Assembly (NCBI GenBank): GCA_021775255.1
Contig: JAJFIA010000014.1
Location: forward strand, 40,047 to 104,046
Reading direction: 5' to 3'
Length of the DNA stretch: 64,000 nt
DNA from: Roseovarius sp.
GTDB taxonomy: Bacteria > Pseudomonadota > Alphaproteobacteria > Rhodobacterales > Rhodobacteraceae
Shown in pieces: positions 36,614 to 45,757 of the stretch. Position 1 is the first letter of the stretch, and the number at the start of each line of letters is the position of its first letter. The notes under the pieces are model-generated. The model had not been told where the DNA came from. It saw only the letters and a list, made by a program, of their open reading frames with translations, and made no database searches. The translations under genes were made by a program, and so were the position numbers.

Positions 36614-37765
36614 ATGCGAAATTCAACCCGGTCACAGGTTGACCCTTTCATCGTGATGGATGTGATGGAGGCCGCCCGCAGCGCCGAGGCCACTGGCCGC
36701 CACATTATTCACATGGAAGTGGGCCAGCCCGGCACGCCTGCGCCACTGGGCGCGCGGGATGCGGTAACGGCGGCGATGGCCGAGGATGCCATGGGATATA
36801 CGGTGGCGCTTGGGCTGCCGGCGCTGCGGGCGCGGATCGCGAAATTATACGGGGAGTGGTATGATGTTGATCTTGCGCCAAACCGGGTGATTGTCACGCC
36901 GGGCTCATCGGGCGCGTTCATTCTGGCTTTCACGGCGCTGTTTGATACCGGCGCGCGGGTGGGCATCGGCGCACCGGGGTACCCAAGTTACCGGCAGATA
37001 CTCAAATCGCTTGATCTGGTACCGGTGGATATTGAAACCACAGCGGATAACCGCCTGCAACCGGTGCCGGATGATCTGCCGGGGCGTGATCTCGATGGAT
37101 TGCTCGTGGCCTCTCCGGCCAATCCGTCAGGCACGATGCTTACCCGTGCGGCGATGCGTGGGTTGATCGGGGCCGCCTCAGAGCAGGGGGCCGCGTTTAT
37201 CAGTGACGAGATTTACCACGGCATTGAATATGAGGCGAAAGCGGTGAGCGCGCTGGAGATCACGGATGATTGTTATGTGATCAATTCCTTTTCGAAATAT
37301 TTCTCCATGACCGGCTGGCGGGTGGGCTGGATGGTGGTGCCCGAGGATCATATAAGGGTGATCGAGCGGCTGGCGCAGAACCTGTTTATCTGCCCGCCGC
37401 ATGTGAGCCAGATTGCGGCTTTGGCGGCGATGGAATGTGCGGGTGAGTTGCAGGGGAATATGGATGTCTACCGGGCCAACCGGGCGCTGATGCTGGAAGG
37501 CCTGCCAGAAGCCGGGTTTGACCGGATCGCGCCGCCCGATGGAGCGTTTTATGTTTATGCGGATGTGCGGCATCTGACCAATGACAGCCGGGCCTTTGCA
37601 TCGGAGATTTTGCAAGGGGCCGGGGTGGCGGTGACTCCGGGGCTGGATTTTGATCCCGCGCGCGGGGCGGGGACGCTGCGGTTTTCCTATGCCCGCTCAA
37701 CCGCGGATATCCGGGAAGGACTGGTGCGGCTGAAGCGCTTCATGTCAGAGCGCGGCGCGGGGTGA
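36614..37765 (+). CDS. Class I/II PLP-dependent aminotransferase
   Basis: 383 residues. Motifs of the aspartate aminotransferase fold are seen: HMEVGQPGTPAP, ASPANPSGTM, SDEIYHGIEY, and the Schiff-base lysine in NSFSKYFSMTGWRVGW, ending with the substrate-carboxylate Arg region FSYARS. The amino acid used is not clear. It diverges from the M48 gene with 58 bases between the starts. A short repeat of the 27.5-kb type follows it. Confidence 0.88.
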   Translation: MRNSTRSQVDPFIVMDVMEAARSAEATGRHIIHMEVGQPGTPAPLGARDAVTAAMAEDAMGYTVALGLPALRARIAKLYGEWYDVDLAPNRVIVTPGSSGAFILAFTALFDTGARVGIGAPGYPSYRQILKSLDLVPVDIETTADNRLQPVPDDLPGRDLDGLLVASPANPSGTMLTRAAMRGLIGAASEQGAAFISDEIYHGIEYEAKAVSALEITDDCYVINSFSKYFSMTGWRVGWMVVPEDHIRVIERLAQNLFICPPHVSQIAALAAMECAGELQGNMDVYRANRALMLEGLPEAGFDRIAPPDGAFYVYADVRHLTNDSRAFASEILQGAGVAVTPGLDFDPARGAGTLRFSYARSTADIREGLVRLKRFMSERGAG

Positions 37766-37780
37766 CGGGCGTTGGTTTTT

Positions 37781-37803
37781 GAGTATTTTTGGAAAAATGA
37801 AAG
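37781..37803 (+). repeat. Dispersed short element, T/A-rich tract (copy 2)
   Basis: GAGTATTTTTGGAAAAATGA followed by AAG, with TTGGTTTTT before it, resembles the distal half of the elements at 27501-27533 and 45502-45540. It comes 15 bases after the stop of the aminotransferase. Confidence 0.45.
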
Positions 37804-37872
37804 GGCAGGAGGGTGCATTTTGGCGGGCGGTGGTGTAGCTTGCGCCGAAATCAAGACCGGGCAGAGCGGCAC

Positions 37873-39081
37873 ATGAGCAGGAAGATCGGGATATTTTGGG
37901 CGCTGGTGGCGTGCATGATGGGCTGGGGCGTGATGGCGCAGGAGTTCAGCGGGCTGGCACGGGTACAGGATGCCGGAAGCCGTATCAGCAGGGATGCGGA
38001 TGGGTTTGATCTGCGCTTGCAGCTTAGTCAGGGGGTGCCGTTTCGGGCGTTTACCCTGGCCGAGCCGCCGCGGCTGGTGCTGGATTTTCGCGAGGTGGAC
38101 TGGGGCGGATTTGAGCCGGGCAGCCTGGGGAGCTTGCGCGTTCGGGTGGGTGGAATCAGGCCCGGCTGGTCGCGGATGGTGGTTGATCTGGGCGGGCCGT
38201 ATCTGATGCAATCGGCCAATATGGATATTGATGATGTGACGGGCCGGGCTGATCTGGAGGTTGCGCTGCGCCTGGGAGCGGAGGCCGAATTCAAAGCCGC
38301 ATCCGGCGCGCCGGATGTGCCGGGGTGGGAGGCGCTGCGGAACCCGGCGCGCGCCGTGCCGCGCAAATCCGGCGAGGGGCCATTGGTGATATTGCTTGAT
38401 CCGGGCCATGGCGGGATTGATCCCGGTGCCGAGGTGGAGGGTGTTGTCGAAAAGGACCTGATGCTGACTTTCGCGCGTGAGTTGAAAGAGGCGCTGATCC
38501 GGGCGGATGATTTTGAGGTGATCCTTACCCGCGAGGATGACAGTTTTGTTTCATTGGAACGCCGAGTGGCGATTGCGCATCAGGCAGAGGCGGATGTGAT
38601 GCTGTCATTGCATGCGGACATCCTGAGCGAGGGGCGCGCGCGGGGGGCCACGGCTTATGTGTTGTCGGATAGTGCCTCGGACGCGGCAAGTGCTGCACTG
38701 GCCGAGCGCCATAACCGGGCGGATATGCTGGCGGGGGTTGATCTGCGTGGCACCGATGATGTGGTGGCGGGTATCTTGATTGATCTGGCGCGGCTTGAAA
38801 CCATGCCGCGTGCCCAAAGCCTGTCTGAGGCGTTGATCAAGGGCATTGGGGCTTATGAACTGCCGCTGAATTCGCGGCCCTTGAGGGCGGCGGGGTTTTC
38901 GGTGTTGAAATCGCCGGATATCCCATCGGTTTTGCTGGAGCTTGGGTATTTGTCATATCCAAGGGACCGCAAAAACCTGAACGATCCGGCGTGGCGGCAA
39001 AAACTGGCGGCGGCGATTGCGCAAGCGCTGGTGAACTGGCGCATATCGGATGCGGCGGCGGCTGATCTGGTGCGGCAATGA
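37873..39081 (+). CDS. N-acetylmuramoyl-L-alanine amidase (AMIN + Amidase_3), AmiC type
   Basis: 402 residues. A signal peptide (residues 1-22, ending VMA) is followed by an AMIN domain (about 25-130) that directs to peptidoglycan or the division site. A zinc amidase domain follows: LDPGHGGIDPGAEVEG with the first His, the metal Glu in VVEKDLML, LSLHAD with the second His, and VLLELGYLS with the catalytic Glu. It cuts the amide bond between MurNAc and the stem peptide in daughter-cell separation. PBP1A follows 97 bases downstream, and cell-wall cutting and building genes are thus adjacent. Confidence 0.92.
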   Translation: MSRKIGIFWALVACMMGWGVMAQEFSGLARVQDAGSRISRDADGFDLRLQLSQGVPFRAFTLAEPPRLVLDFREVDWGGFEPGSLGSLRVRVGGIRPGWSRMVVDLGGPYLMQSANMDIDDVTGRADLEVALRLGAEAEFKAASGAPDVPGWEALRNPARAVPRKSGEGPLVILLDPGHGGIDPGAEVEGVVEKDLMLTFARELKEALIRADDFEVILTREDDSFVSLERRVAIAHQAEADVMLSLHADILSEGRARGATAYVLSDSASDAASAALAERHNRADMLAGVDLRGTDDVVAGILIDLARLETMPRAQSLSEALIKGIGAYELPLNSRPLRAAGFSVLKSPDIPSVLLELGYLSYPRDRKNLNDPAWRQKLAAAIAQALVNWRISDAAAADLVRQ

Positions 39082-39177
39082 GGCGGGGCGCGGAAAATGG
39101 CGCAAGCAAAGGGATATGTTTTTTGACTGGGACGATCATCGCGCCTATATGGAGGGATAAATGCAAATGAGGCAACC

Positions 39178-41703
39178 GTGATCAGATCAACTCTAACCTT
39201 CGTCGGCACGATTTTCAGTACCCTGACCCTGATGATCATGGTCATTGCCCTGAGCATTGGTGCGGTTTTTTATATCTACGGCAAAGACCTGCCAAGCCAT
39301 CAATCCCTGGCCACATATACCCCGCCGACGATCAGCCGGATTTATTCGGTCGAGGGGCGGATCATAGATGAATTTGCCAAGGAGCGCCGGTTGTTTACCC
39401 CGGCTGAGGAAATTCCTGATCTGGTGAAACAGGCGTTCATTTCCGCCGAGGACAAGAATTTTTATCATCATGGCGGGTTTGATGCGCGCGGCATTGCGGC
39501 GGCAATCTATGATGCGGTGCGCACGCGCGGGCGTGATGTGCGCGGGGCCTCAACCATTACCCAGCAGGTGATGAAAAACTTTTTGCTGGATGGGGATCGC
39601 AAGATTGCCCGCAAGATCAAGGAAATCATCCTGGCCACGCGGATTGAGCAGACCCTGGACAAGGAGCAAATTCTTGAACTTTATCTCAACGAGATTTTCC
39701 TGGGCCAGAACAGCTATGGCGTGACTGCCGCGGCGCAGACCTATTTCAACAAGACCCTGACCGATCTGGCCCCGCATGAGGCGGCGTTTCTGGCCAGTAT
39801 GCCGAAAGCCCCCAGTGATTATCATCCGGTCCGGCAGAAAAAGCGCCTGAAAGCGCGGCGCGATTTCGTGCTCAGGGAGATGCGGCAAAACGGCTATATT
39901 GATAAGGCCACCTATGAGGCCGAAGTGGCGATGCCGGTGGAATCGGTGCAAAATGGCGATTTTGAACCCTTCAGTGCCAGCCTGCCACCGCGGGATTATT
40001 TCACCGATGAGATCCGCCGGCAACTGAGCCTGGATTTTGGTGAGGGTGAGTTTTTCACCGGCGGCCTGAGCGTGCGCGCCACGATTGACCCCGAAATGCA
40101 GGTTGAAGCAGCGGATGCCTTGCGCCGCCGGCTTGAGAAATTCGACCGTGGCAGGCGCAAGTGGACTGGCACAGGTAAAACCATTGAAGCCGGGGCGCTG
40201 GCATCGGAAGACGCCTGGCGCGCGGCGCTCAGCACGGCGGAAGTTGCCCGTGATATTGATCTTGACGGCAAATGGTATCCTGCCGTGGTGCTGGAAATTT
40301 CTGACAAGCAGATGCGTATAGGGATTGAAGGGGTTGAGGATAGCGAGGCCGAGCCGCAGGTGATTCCGCGCAAGGATATTGAATGGATCTCGGGCGATTT
40401 TGCCAAGAATTTCAAACCCGGCGATGTGGTGCATGTGCGCAGATTGATGGGCGAGGATGGCGAAACATTCATCCGCTGGTCGCTCAGGCAGGTGCCCGAG
40501 GTGCAGGGCGGTTTTGTAGCGATGGACGTCAATACCGGCCGGGTGCTGGCGATGCAGGGCGGGTTTTCCTATCAGGATTCGGTGTTCAACCGGGCCACAC
40601 AGGCGCGGCGGCAACCGGGATCGAGCTTCAAGCCCTTCGTTTATGCCGCCGCACTTGATAGCGGCTACAGCCCGGCCACGATTGTTGTGGATGCTCCGAT
40701 TGAAATTGATACGCCGCAGGGCCTGTGGCGGCCGCGCAATTCCTCGAACAAGTTTTATGGGCCGACGCCGTTGCGCACCGGCATCGTGCATTCGCGCAAC
40801 CTGATGACAATCCGGCTGGCGCAGGAAGTGGGCATGGATGTGGTGGCCGATTATGCCGAACGCTTTGGGGTTTATGATAATATGGGTCAGTTTCTGGCCA
40901 ATGCGCTTGGCTCGGAGGAATCCACGCTTTACCGGATGGTCGCCGCCTATGCGATGTTTGCCAATGGTGGCGAGCGGGTGGAGCCGACGCTGGTGGACCG
41001 GGTGCAGGATCGTTATGGCAAGACCGTCTATCGCCACGATACCCGCACCTGTGTGGATTGCAATGACCTGGCCATAGCGCAAGATCGTGGGCCGCAGATC
41101 GTATCCAATCGCGAGCGGGTGATGAATGCGATAACCGCCTATCAGTTGACCTCGATGATGCGCGGCGTGGTGGAGCGCGGTACGGCATCAAGATATGTCA
41201 ATATGGATGTGCCTGTGGCGGGCAAGACCGGCACCACCAATGACGCGCGCGATGTGTGGTTCATCGGCTTTACCAGCAATATCGTGGCCGGCTGCTATAT
41301 GGGTTATGATCAGCCACGGGGCCTTGGCCGGGGGGCATATGGCGCCTCGATGTGCGGACCGGTGTTTCAGCAGTTCATGGAAAAAGCGGTTGCGAAATAC
41401 GGCGCCGGTAAATTCAAAGTGCCGCCGGGGGGGCATTTCATCAAGATTGACCGCTATAGCGGGGCGCGGCTTCCGGATGATGCCAGCGGGGATTATGTTG
41501 TATCTGAATATTTCCGCGACGGCGAAGACCCGATTTTTGGCATCATGTTTGATGGTGGTTTTGCCATGGGCAGCGATCTTGATTTTTATAGTGCCGGTGA
41601 GGACGAGCAGATTATCGAGATCGAAACCACAACCGGCGGTGTTGGCCAGATTGGCGAGAAGGCCAGCGATGAGGGGCTGCAATCGGGCTCGGTTCTCTAT
41701 TAA
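39178..41703 (+). CDS. mrcA: Penicillin-binding protein 1A (bifunctional transglycosylase/transpeptidase)
   Basis: 841 residues. A membrane anchor (about residues 5-30) is followed by a family 51 glycosyltransferase with the catalytic Glu in FISAEDKNFYHHGGFD, and TITQQVMKNFLL and KEIILATRIEQ. An OB-like insert and then the transpeptidase domain follow: SSFK in RQPGSSFKPFVYAAAL (active Ser), SRN in VHSRNLMT and KTG in AGKTGTTND. It makes and cross-links peptidoglycan on the outer face of the inner membrane. The start is GTG at 39178 with GAGG six bases upstream; no in-frame ATG is near. Confidence 0.95.
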   Translation: MIRSTLTFVGTIFSTLTLMIMVIALSIGAVFYIYGKDLPSHQSLATYTPPTISRIYSVEGRIIDEFAKERRLFTPAEEIPDLVKQAFISAEDKNFYHHGGFDARGIAAAIYDAVRTRGRDVRGASTITQQVMKNFLLDGDRKIARKIKEIILATRIEQTLDKEQILELYLNEIFLGQNSYGVTAAAQTYFNKTLTDLAPHEAAFLASMPKAPSDYHPVRQKKRLKARRDFVLREMRQNGYIDKATYEAEVAMPVESVQNGDFEPFSASLPPRDYFTDEIRRQLSLDFGEGEFFTGGLSVRATIDPEMQVEAADALRRRLEKFDRGRRKWTGTGKTIEAGALASEDAWRAALSTAEVARDIDLDGKWYPAVVLEISDKQMRIGIEGVEDSEAEPQVIPRKDIEWISGDFAKNFKPGDVVHVRRLMGEDGETFIRWSLRQVPEVQGGFVAMDVNTGRVLAMQGGFSYQDSVFNRATQARRQPGSSFKPFVYAAALDSGYSPATIVVDAPIEIDTPQGLWRPRNSSNKFYGPTPLRTGIVHSRNLMTIRLAQEVGMDVVADYAERFGVYDNMGQFLANALGSEESTLYRMVAAYAMFANGGERVEPTLVDRVQDRYGKTVYRHDTRTCVDCNDLAIAQDRGPQIVSNRERVMNAITAYQLTSMMRGVVERGTASRYVNMDVPVAGKTGTTNDARDVWFIGFTSNIVAGCYMGYDQPRGLGRGAYGASMCGPVFQQFMEKAVAKYGAGKFKVPPGGHFIKIDRYSGARLPDDASGDYVVSEYFRDGEDPIFGIMFDGGFAMGSDLDFYSAGEDEQIIEIETTTGGVGQIGEKASDEGLQSGSVLY

Positions 41704-41762
41704 AGGGTTTCGGGATCAGGTTGTGATCCGGCCATGAGGCGGAACGCTTGTGGTTACCGGCG

Positions 41763-41786
41763 GTGGGTGGGTTTCACCCACCCTAC
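41763..41786. repeat. Dispersed palindromic repeat, copy B
   Basis: GTGGGTTTCACCCACCCTAC (41767-41786), with GTGG before it, matches copies A and C. It lies between mrcA and prfB and can form a short hairpin. Confidence 0.7.
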
Positions 41787-41879
41787 GGGGAAACGGCCCT
41801 GTTGGCATTCCTGATCTTGCCGGGCGTGGCAGGCTAAGTTATCACCTCGGCTTGAAGCCATATCGGGAAAATTCCAAAA

Positions 41880-43004
41880 ATGCGTGCCGAGACCCAAACA
41901 CTTGTCGACGAGATCGGGAAATCCCTGGAGCTGTTGCGTCAGCGCATGGGCTGGGAGGATGTGCAGCACCGGCTTGAGGAATTCAATGCAAGGGTGGAAG
42001 ACCCGAAGCTGTGGGATGATCCGGCCAAGGCGCAAAAGCTGATGCGTGAGCGGCAGGCTCTGGTTGATGCGCTCGATACTCATAACGCCATCGAGCAGGA
42101 GATGAAGGATTCTGTTGAGCTGATTGAAATGGGCGAGATCGAGGGAGATGCCGAGATAGTGGCCGAGGCCGAAGCCACGCTTGCGAAACTGGCCAAGCGG
42201 GCGGCGGCAAAAGAGCTTGAGGCGCTGCTCAATGGCGAGGCCGATGCCAATGACACGTTTCTGGAGATCAATGCCGGGGCCGGGGGCACGGAAAGCTGTG
42301 ACTGGGCGTCGATGCTGGCGCGGATGTATGTGCGTTGGGCGGAAAAGCGCGGCTATACGGTGGAATTGCAATCGGAAACTGCGGGCGACGAGGCCGGGAT
42401 AAAATCGGCGGCCTACAAGATCAGCGGCCATAACGCCTATGGCTGGCTGAAATCCGAATCGGGCGTGCACCGGCTGGTGCGGATATCGCCATTTGATTCC
42501 GCGGCCAAGCGGCACACCTCATTTTGCTCGGTCTGGGTTTATCCGGTGGTGGATGACAATATCGAGATCGAGGTCAACCCGTCGGATATCCGGGTGGATA
42601 CCTACCGCTCATCGGGGGCCGGCGGGCAGCATGTGAACAAGACGGATTCGGCGGTGCGCATTACCCACCATCCCACCGGGATTGTTGTTACCAGCTCGGT
42701 CAAATCGCAGCATCAGAACCGCGATATTGCCATGAAGGCGCTGAAATCGCGGCTTTATCAGATTGAATTGGACAGGCGCTCGGAGGCGATCAACGAGGCG
42801 CATGAGGCCAAGGGCGATGCGGGCTGGGGCAATCAGATCCGCTCCTATGTGTTGCAGCCCTACCAGATGGTAAAGGATTTGCGCACCGAGGTGGAAACAT
42901 CGGACACCAAGGGGGTGCTGGATGGCGATCTTGATCCGTTCATGGCGGCCACGCTGGCAATGGATGTGGCCGGGAAATCACGCGCCGAGGCGCGCGAATC
43001 GTAA
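41880..43004 (+). CDS. prfB: Peptide chain release factor 2
   Basis: 374 residues. The stop-codon recognition motif SPF is at 203-205 ([17 protein letters not shown]), which marks RF2 (UGA/UAA), and the catalytic GGQ is at 248-250 ([11 protein letters not shown]). The frame is continuous from the ATG; there is no in-frame UGA near the start, so the programmed frameshift of many prfB genes is absent. It starts 176 bases after mrcA, across a repeat, and is followed by an amidase gene after eight bases. Confidence 0.96.
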   Translation: MRAETQTLVDEIGKSLELLRQRMGWEDVQHRLEEFNARVEDPKLWDDPAKAQKLMRERQALVDALDTHNAIEQEMKDSVELIEMGEIEGDAEIVAEAEATLAKLAKRAAAKELEALLNGEADANDTFLEINAGAGGTESCDWASMLARMYVRWAEKRGYTVELQSETAGDEAGIKSAAYKISGHNAYGWLKSESGVHRLVRISPFDSAAKRHTSFCSVWVYPVVDDNIEIEVNPSDIRVDTYRSSGAGGQHVNKTDSAVRITHHPTGIVVTSSVKSQHQNRDIAMKALKSRLYQIELDRRSEAINEAHEAKGDAGWGNQIRSYVLQPYQMVKDLRTEVETSDTKGVLDGDLDPFMAATLAMDVAGKSRAEARES

Positions 43005-43012
43005 GGCCTGAC

Positions 43013-44416
43013 ATGGATGCAGTTCTTCAAAAGGATGCAGGCGCGCAGGCGGCGCTGATTGCCGCCGGGGAGCTGGGCGTGGAAGAGCTGATGCTGGCCA
43101 CATTGGCGCGGATTGAGGCGGTGAATGGCCCGGTGAATGCGATCATATCCCTGCGGGGTGCCGATGAATTGCTGGCCGAGGCGCGGGCGATGGATGCGGC
43201 TCCGGTGAGTGGCCCGCTTCATGGGTTGCCGGTGGCGGTGAAGGATCTGGCGGATGTGGTGGGTTTGCCAACATCGCAGGGCTCGCCTTTATATGCCGGG
43301 CAGGTTGCCGGGGAAGACAGCCTGCATGTAGCGCGGATGCGGGCCGCCGGGGTGATTTTCATAGGCAAGACCAACACGCCGGAATTCGGCCTTGGCAGCC
43401 ATACCTTCAATCCGGTGCATGGGGCGACGGTGAATGCCTATGACAACACGGTTTCGGCGGGGGGCTCCTCGGGCGGGGCGGCGGTGGCGCTGGCGCTTGG
43501 GATGCTGGCGATTGCCGATGGATCAGACATGATGGGCAGCCTGCGCAATCCGGCGGGGTGGAATAATGTTTACGGGTTTCGGCCAAGCTGGGGGCGGGTG
43601 CCTGCCCGTTCCGAGGGGGATGTTTACCTGCACCAGCTTTCCACCAACGGACCGATGGCGCGAAGCCCGTCTGATCTGGCGTTGCTTTTGAATGTCATGG
43701 CCGGGCCGGACCCGCGCCAGCCGCATGGCATGGCTGAAGAGCGGTTTACCCGGCCCGGTGGTGATGTGGCTGGCAAGCGCATTGGCTGGCTTGGCGATTG
43801 GGGCGGGGCCTATGCCATGGAGAAGGGGATTTTGGGCCTGAGTGGCGCGGCTTTGGGTGTGTTTGAAGAGCTTGGCTGTGAGGTTGAGCCGGTGAAGCCG
43901 CCGTTTTCGCGGGAGGCTTTGTGGGAAAGCTGGACCAGTTTGCGAAGCTGGGCCGTGGCATGCAGTCTGGCACCAATCATGGCAGACAAAAAAACGCGCG
44001 GGCAGTTGAAGGAAGATGCCATCTGGGAGATCGAGCGCGGCATGGCCCTATCGGCTATGCAGGTGCAGGCGGCCAGTGTGATCCGCTCGGACTGGTATCG
44101 GGCGGCGGCGGATTTGTTTGAGCAATATGATGCGCTGGTGTTGCCAACGGCGCAGGTCTGGCCGTTTCCGGTTGACTGGACCGCGCCCAGAGCGATCAAT
44201 GGTCAGGCGATGGATAGCTATCACCGCTGGATGGAAGTGGTGATACCCGCCAGCCTGATTGGCCTGCCGGCACTGGCCATTCCGGCCGGGTTTGGTGAGC
44301 ATGGCCTGCCCATGGGGGTTCAGTTGATCGGGCGGCGCGGAGGGGATGCGGATCTGTTGCAACTGGCGGAAGCCTATCATCAGGCCACCCGATGGCCCGA
44401 GATGCGCAGGCCTTGA
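43013..44416 (+). CDS. Amidase signature family enzyme
   Basis: 467 residues. The Ser-cisSer-Lys triad is visible: Lys77 in LPVAVKDLAD, Ser152/153 in AGGSSGGAAVAL, and the nucleophile Ser176 in DGSDMMGSLRNPA. Family members hydrolyse amides of many kinds; GatA is excluded because gatB and gatC are absent and the C-terminal half differs. The substrate is unknown. The gene begins eight bases after prfB, so it is cotranscribed with it. Confidence 0.88.
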   Translation: MDAVLQKDAGAQAALIAAGELGVEELMLATLARIEAVNGPVNAIISLRGADELLAEARAMDAAPVSGPLHGLPVAVKDLADVVGLPTSQGSPLYAGQVAGEDSLHVARMRAAGVIFIGKTNTPEFGLGSHTFNPVHGATVNAYDNTVSAGGSSGGAAVALALGMLAIADGSDMMGSLRNPAGWNNVYGFRPSWGRVPARSEGDVYLHQLSTNGPMARSPSDLALLLNVMAGPDPRQPHGMAEERFTRPGGDVAGKRIGWLGDWGGAYAMEKGILGLSGAALGVFEELGCEVEPVKPPFSREALWESWTSLRSWAVACSLAPIMADKKTRGQLKEDAIWEIERGMALSAMQVQAASVIRSDWYRAAADLFEQYDALVLPTAQVWPFPVDWTAPRAINGQAMDSYHRWMEVVIPASLIGLPALAIPAGFGEHGLPMGVQLIGRRGGDADLLQLAEAYHQATRWPEMRRP

Positions 44417-44486
44417 AGCTATTTTCAAATTATATCTTTGTGCCCGGGCCTTCAGCCGTTAGGCTGGGTGGAAAATGGGGGGGGGC

Positions 44487-45266
44487 ATGAGCCAGCCAGA
44501 GAAGTTGCAGGGCGTGCCCGGGATGGGGGCAGTGACATATCCGATGTTGAAAGAGGCATTGGCGCGGGGCTGGAAAGACATGCGCCGCGCGCCGGTGTTT
44601 GGCCTGATCGTGGCCGGGATATGCGTGACATTCGGGTTGGGCATGCTATGGCTGACATATGTGACGGGGCAGACTTATTGGATGTTGATCACGGCGGTCG
44701 GGTTTCCGCTTTTCGGTCCGTTCGCGGCGGTGGCGATTTACGAGGTCAGCCACCGGATTGAACATGGGATGGACCTGAATTTCAGTGATATATTTGGTGT
44801 GGTTTTGCATCAAAGGCGCAGGCAGTTGCCATCAATTTGCGTGATCATTATCATGGTTTTTCTGTTCTGGTTCTTTCTGGGGCATATGATTTTTGCCCTG
44901 TTCATGGGGCTTTCGGTGATGACGAATGTCTCCTCGTCACTGGATATTTATCTGACCTCTCAGGGCCTTGCCATGCTGGCGGTTGGCAGCATTGTGGGCG
45001 GGCTGTTTGCGCTGCTGCTTTATATGATCACGGTGATTTCGCTGCCTTTGTTGCTGGATCGGGAGGTGGATTTTGTGACGGCGATGATCACCAGTTTTCA
45101 GGTTGTGCAGCATAATTTTATACCCATGATCTTGTGGGGGGCGATTATTGCCGGGCTGACATTTCTGGCGATGGTCCCGGCGTTTCTGGGCCTGTTCATC
45201 GTGTTGCCGCTTTTGGGCCACGCCACATGGCATCTTTACCGGCTGATCTGTGAGGCTGCGGACTGA
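44487..45266 (+). CDS. DUF2189 family membrane protein
   Basis: 259 residues with about six membrane helices (for example FGLIVAGICVTFGLGMLWLTYV and FIVLPLLGHATWHLY). The layout, the RGWKDMRRAPVFGL segment before the first helix and the DREVDFVTAMITSFQVVQHN segment match DUF2189 integral membrane proteins. Their function is unknown. Two ATGs (44475, 44487) surround a run of nine G; I chose 44487, which uses the G run as ribosome binding site. Confidence 0.75.
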   Translation: MSQPEKLQGVPGMGAVTYPMLKEALARGWKDMRRAPVFGLIVAGICVTFGLGMLWLTYVTGQTYWMLITAVGFPLFGPFAAVAIYEVSHRIEHGMDLNFSDIFGVVLHQRRRQLPSICVIIIMVFLFWFFLGHMIFALFMGLSVMTNVSSSLDIYLTSQGLAMLAVGSIVGGLFALLLYMITVISLPLLLDREVDFVTAMITSFQVVQHNFIPMILWGAIIAGLTFLAMVPAFLGLFIVLPLLGHATWHLYRLICEAAD

Positions 45267-45308
45267 CCTGATGGAGTGCGCGGGCGCGCACGCAGGGTGT
45301 CTCGTCAT

Positions 45309-45424
45309 TAAAGCGTTTCGAGATTAACTTGGCTCACAACTTGATCTTGAAACGCCTACAACATCAATAGGTTACGTGCGTTTCGACTTATTGTAGCGAT
45401 TCAACAATAAGTCGAAACGCTTTA
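45309..45424 (+). repeat. 65-bp dispersed element (copy 1) followed by a 17-bp perfect inverted repeat
   Basis: The stretch 45309-45373 begins TAAAGCGTTTCGAGATTAA and matches the reverse complement of 51145-51209 at about 57 of 65 positions by eye. Directly after it, 45378-45394 (GCGTTTCGACTTATTGT) and 45404-45420 are a perfect 17-bp inverted repeat with a nine-base loop, followed by TTTAG. The second part could end transcription of the DUF2189 gene. Confidence 0.75.
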
Positions 45425-45501
45425 GCCTGCGGCTTCTTCCTCGGAGCACTTGGCCTAGGCGACGTGAATAATTGTGGGATGTCTGTTTGGCAGGTTCCTG
45501 T

Positions 45502-45540
45502 GCCGCCTTCGGCGAGAGTATTTTAAGGAAAAATGAAAGC
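45502..45540 (+). repeat. Dispersed short element: GC hairpin plus T/A-rich tract (copy 3)
   Basis: GCCGCCTTCGGCGAGAGTAT followed by TTTAAGGAAAAATGAAAGC. GCCG and CGGC can pair around a TTC-containing loop, and a T-rich stretch follows. It matches the 27.5-kb and 37.8-kb copies and ends next to the stop of the convergent 70-residue gene. Confidence 0.55.
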
Positions 45541-45544
45541 GGGG

Positions 45545-45757
45545 CTATTCCTCGCGGCCATGGGAGATGAGCCGGGCATGCAGGGCCGCGGATTGTGCTG
45601 CGCCGGTCTCAAGTGCGAAGATATAGGCATGGGTCAGGTAGAAACATTCGGCATCGAGATCATTGGCCAGATTGGCCGCCTCAGTATAGAGCGCGACCAA
45701 TTCAGATTTGTCACCGGCCTCATGCGCCGCGATCATGCGGGCATCGAGAGTGTTCAT
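45545..45757 (-). CDS. Small hypothetical protein coupled to the Rieske oxygenase (70 residues)
   Basis: 70 residues, helical in appearance (NTLDARMIAAHEAGDKSELV, then LYTEAANLANDLDAECFYLT), resembling one or two TPR-like hairpins. The ATG overlaps the TGA of the Rieske gene in the form ATGA, so it is translated by coupling and probably made in step with the oxygenase. I do not recognise a family. It could be a small partner or assembly factor of the oxygenase, but that is only an inference from coupling. Confidence 0.65.
   Translation of the reverse strand: MNTLDARMIAAHEAGDKSELVALYTEAANLANDLDAECFYLTHAYIFALETGAAQSAALHARLISHGREE

Noticed and set aside
39550..41082. Long minus-strand open frame of 510 codons
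   Set aside because: It lies wholly inside mrcA, which has all PBP1A motifs; the translated sequence is His/Arg/Gly-rich with no domain, typical of an antisense shadow in GC-rich DNA.
41880..42000. Programmed frameshift site in prfB
   Set aside because: The frame is continuous from the ATG, and no in-frame UGA with a slippery CUU context was found near the start.
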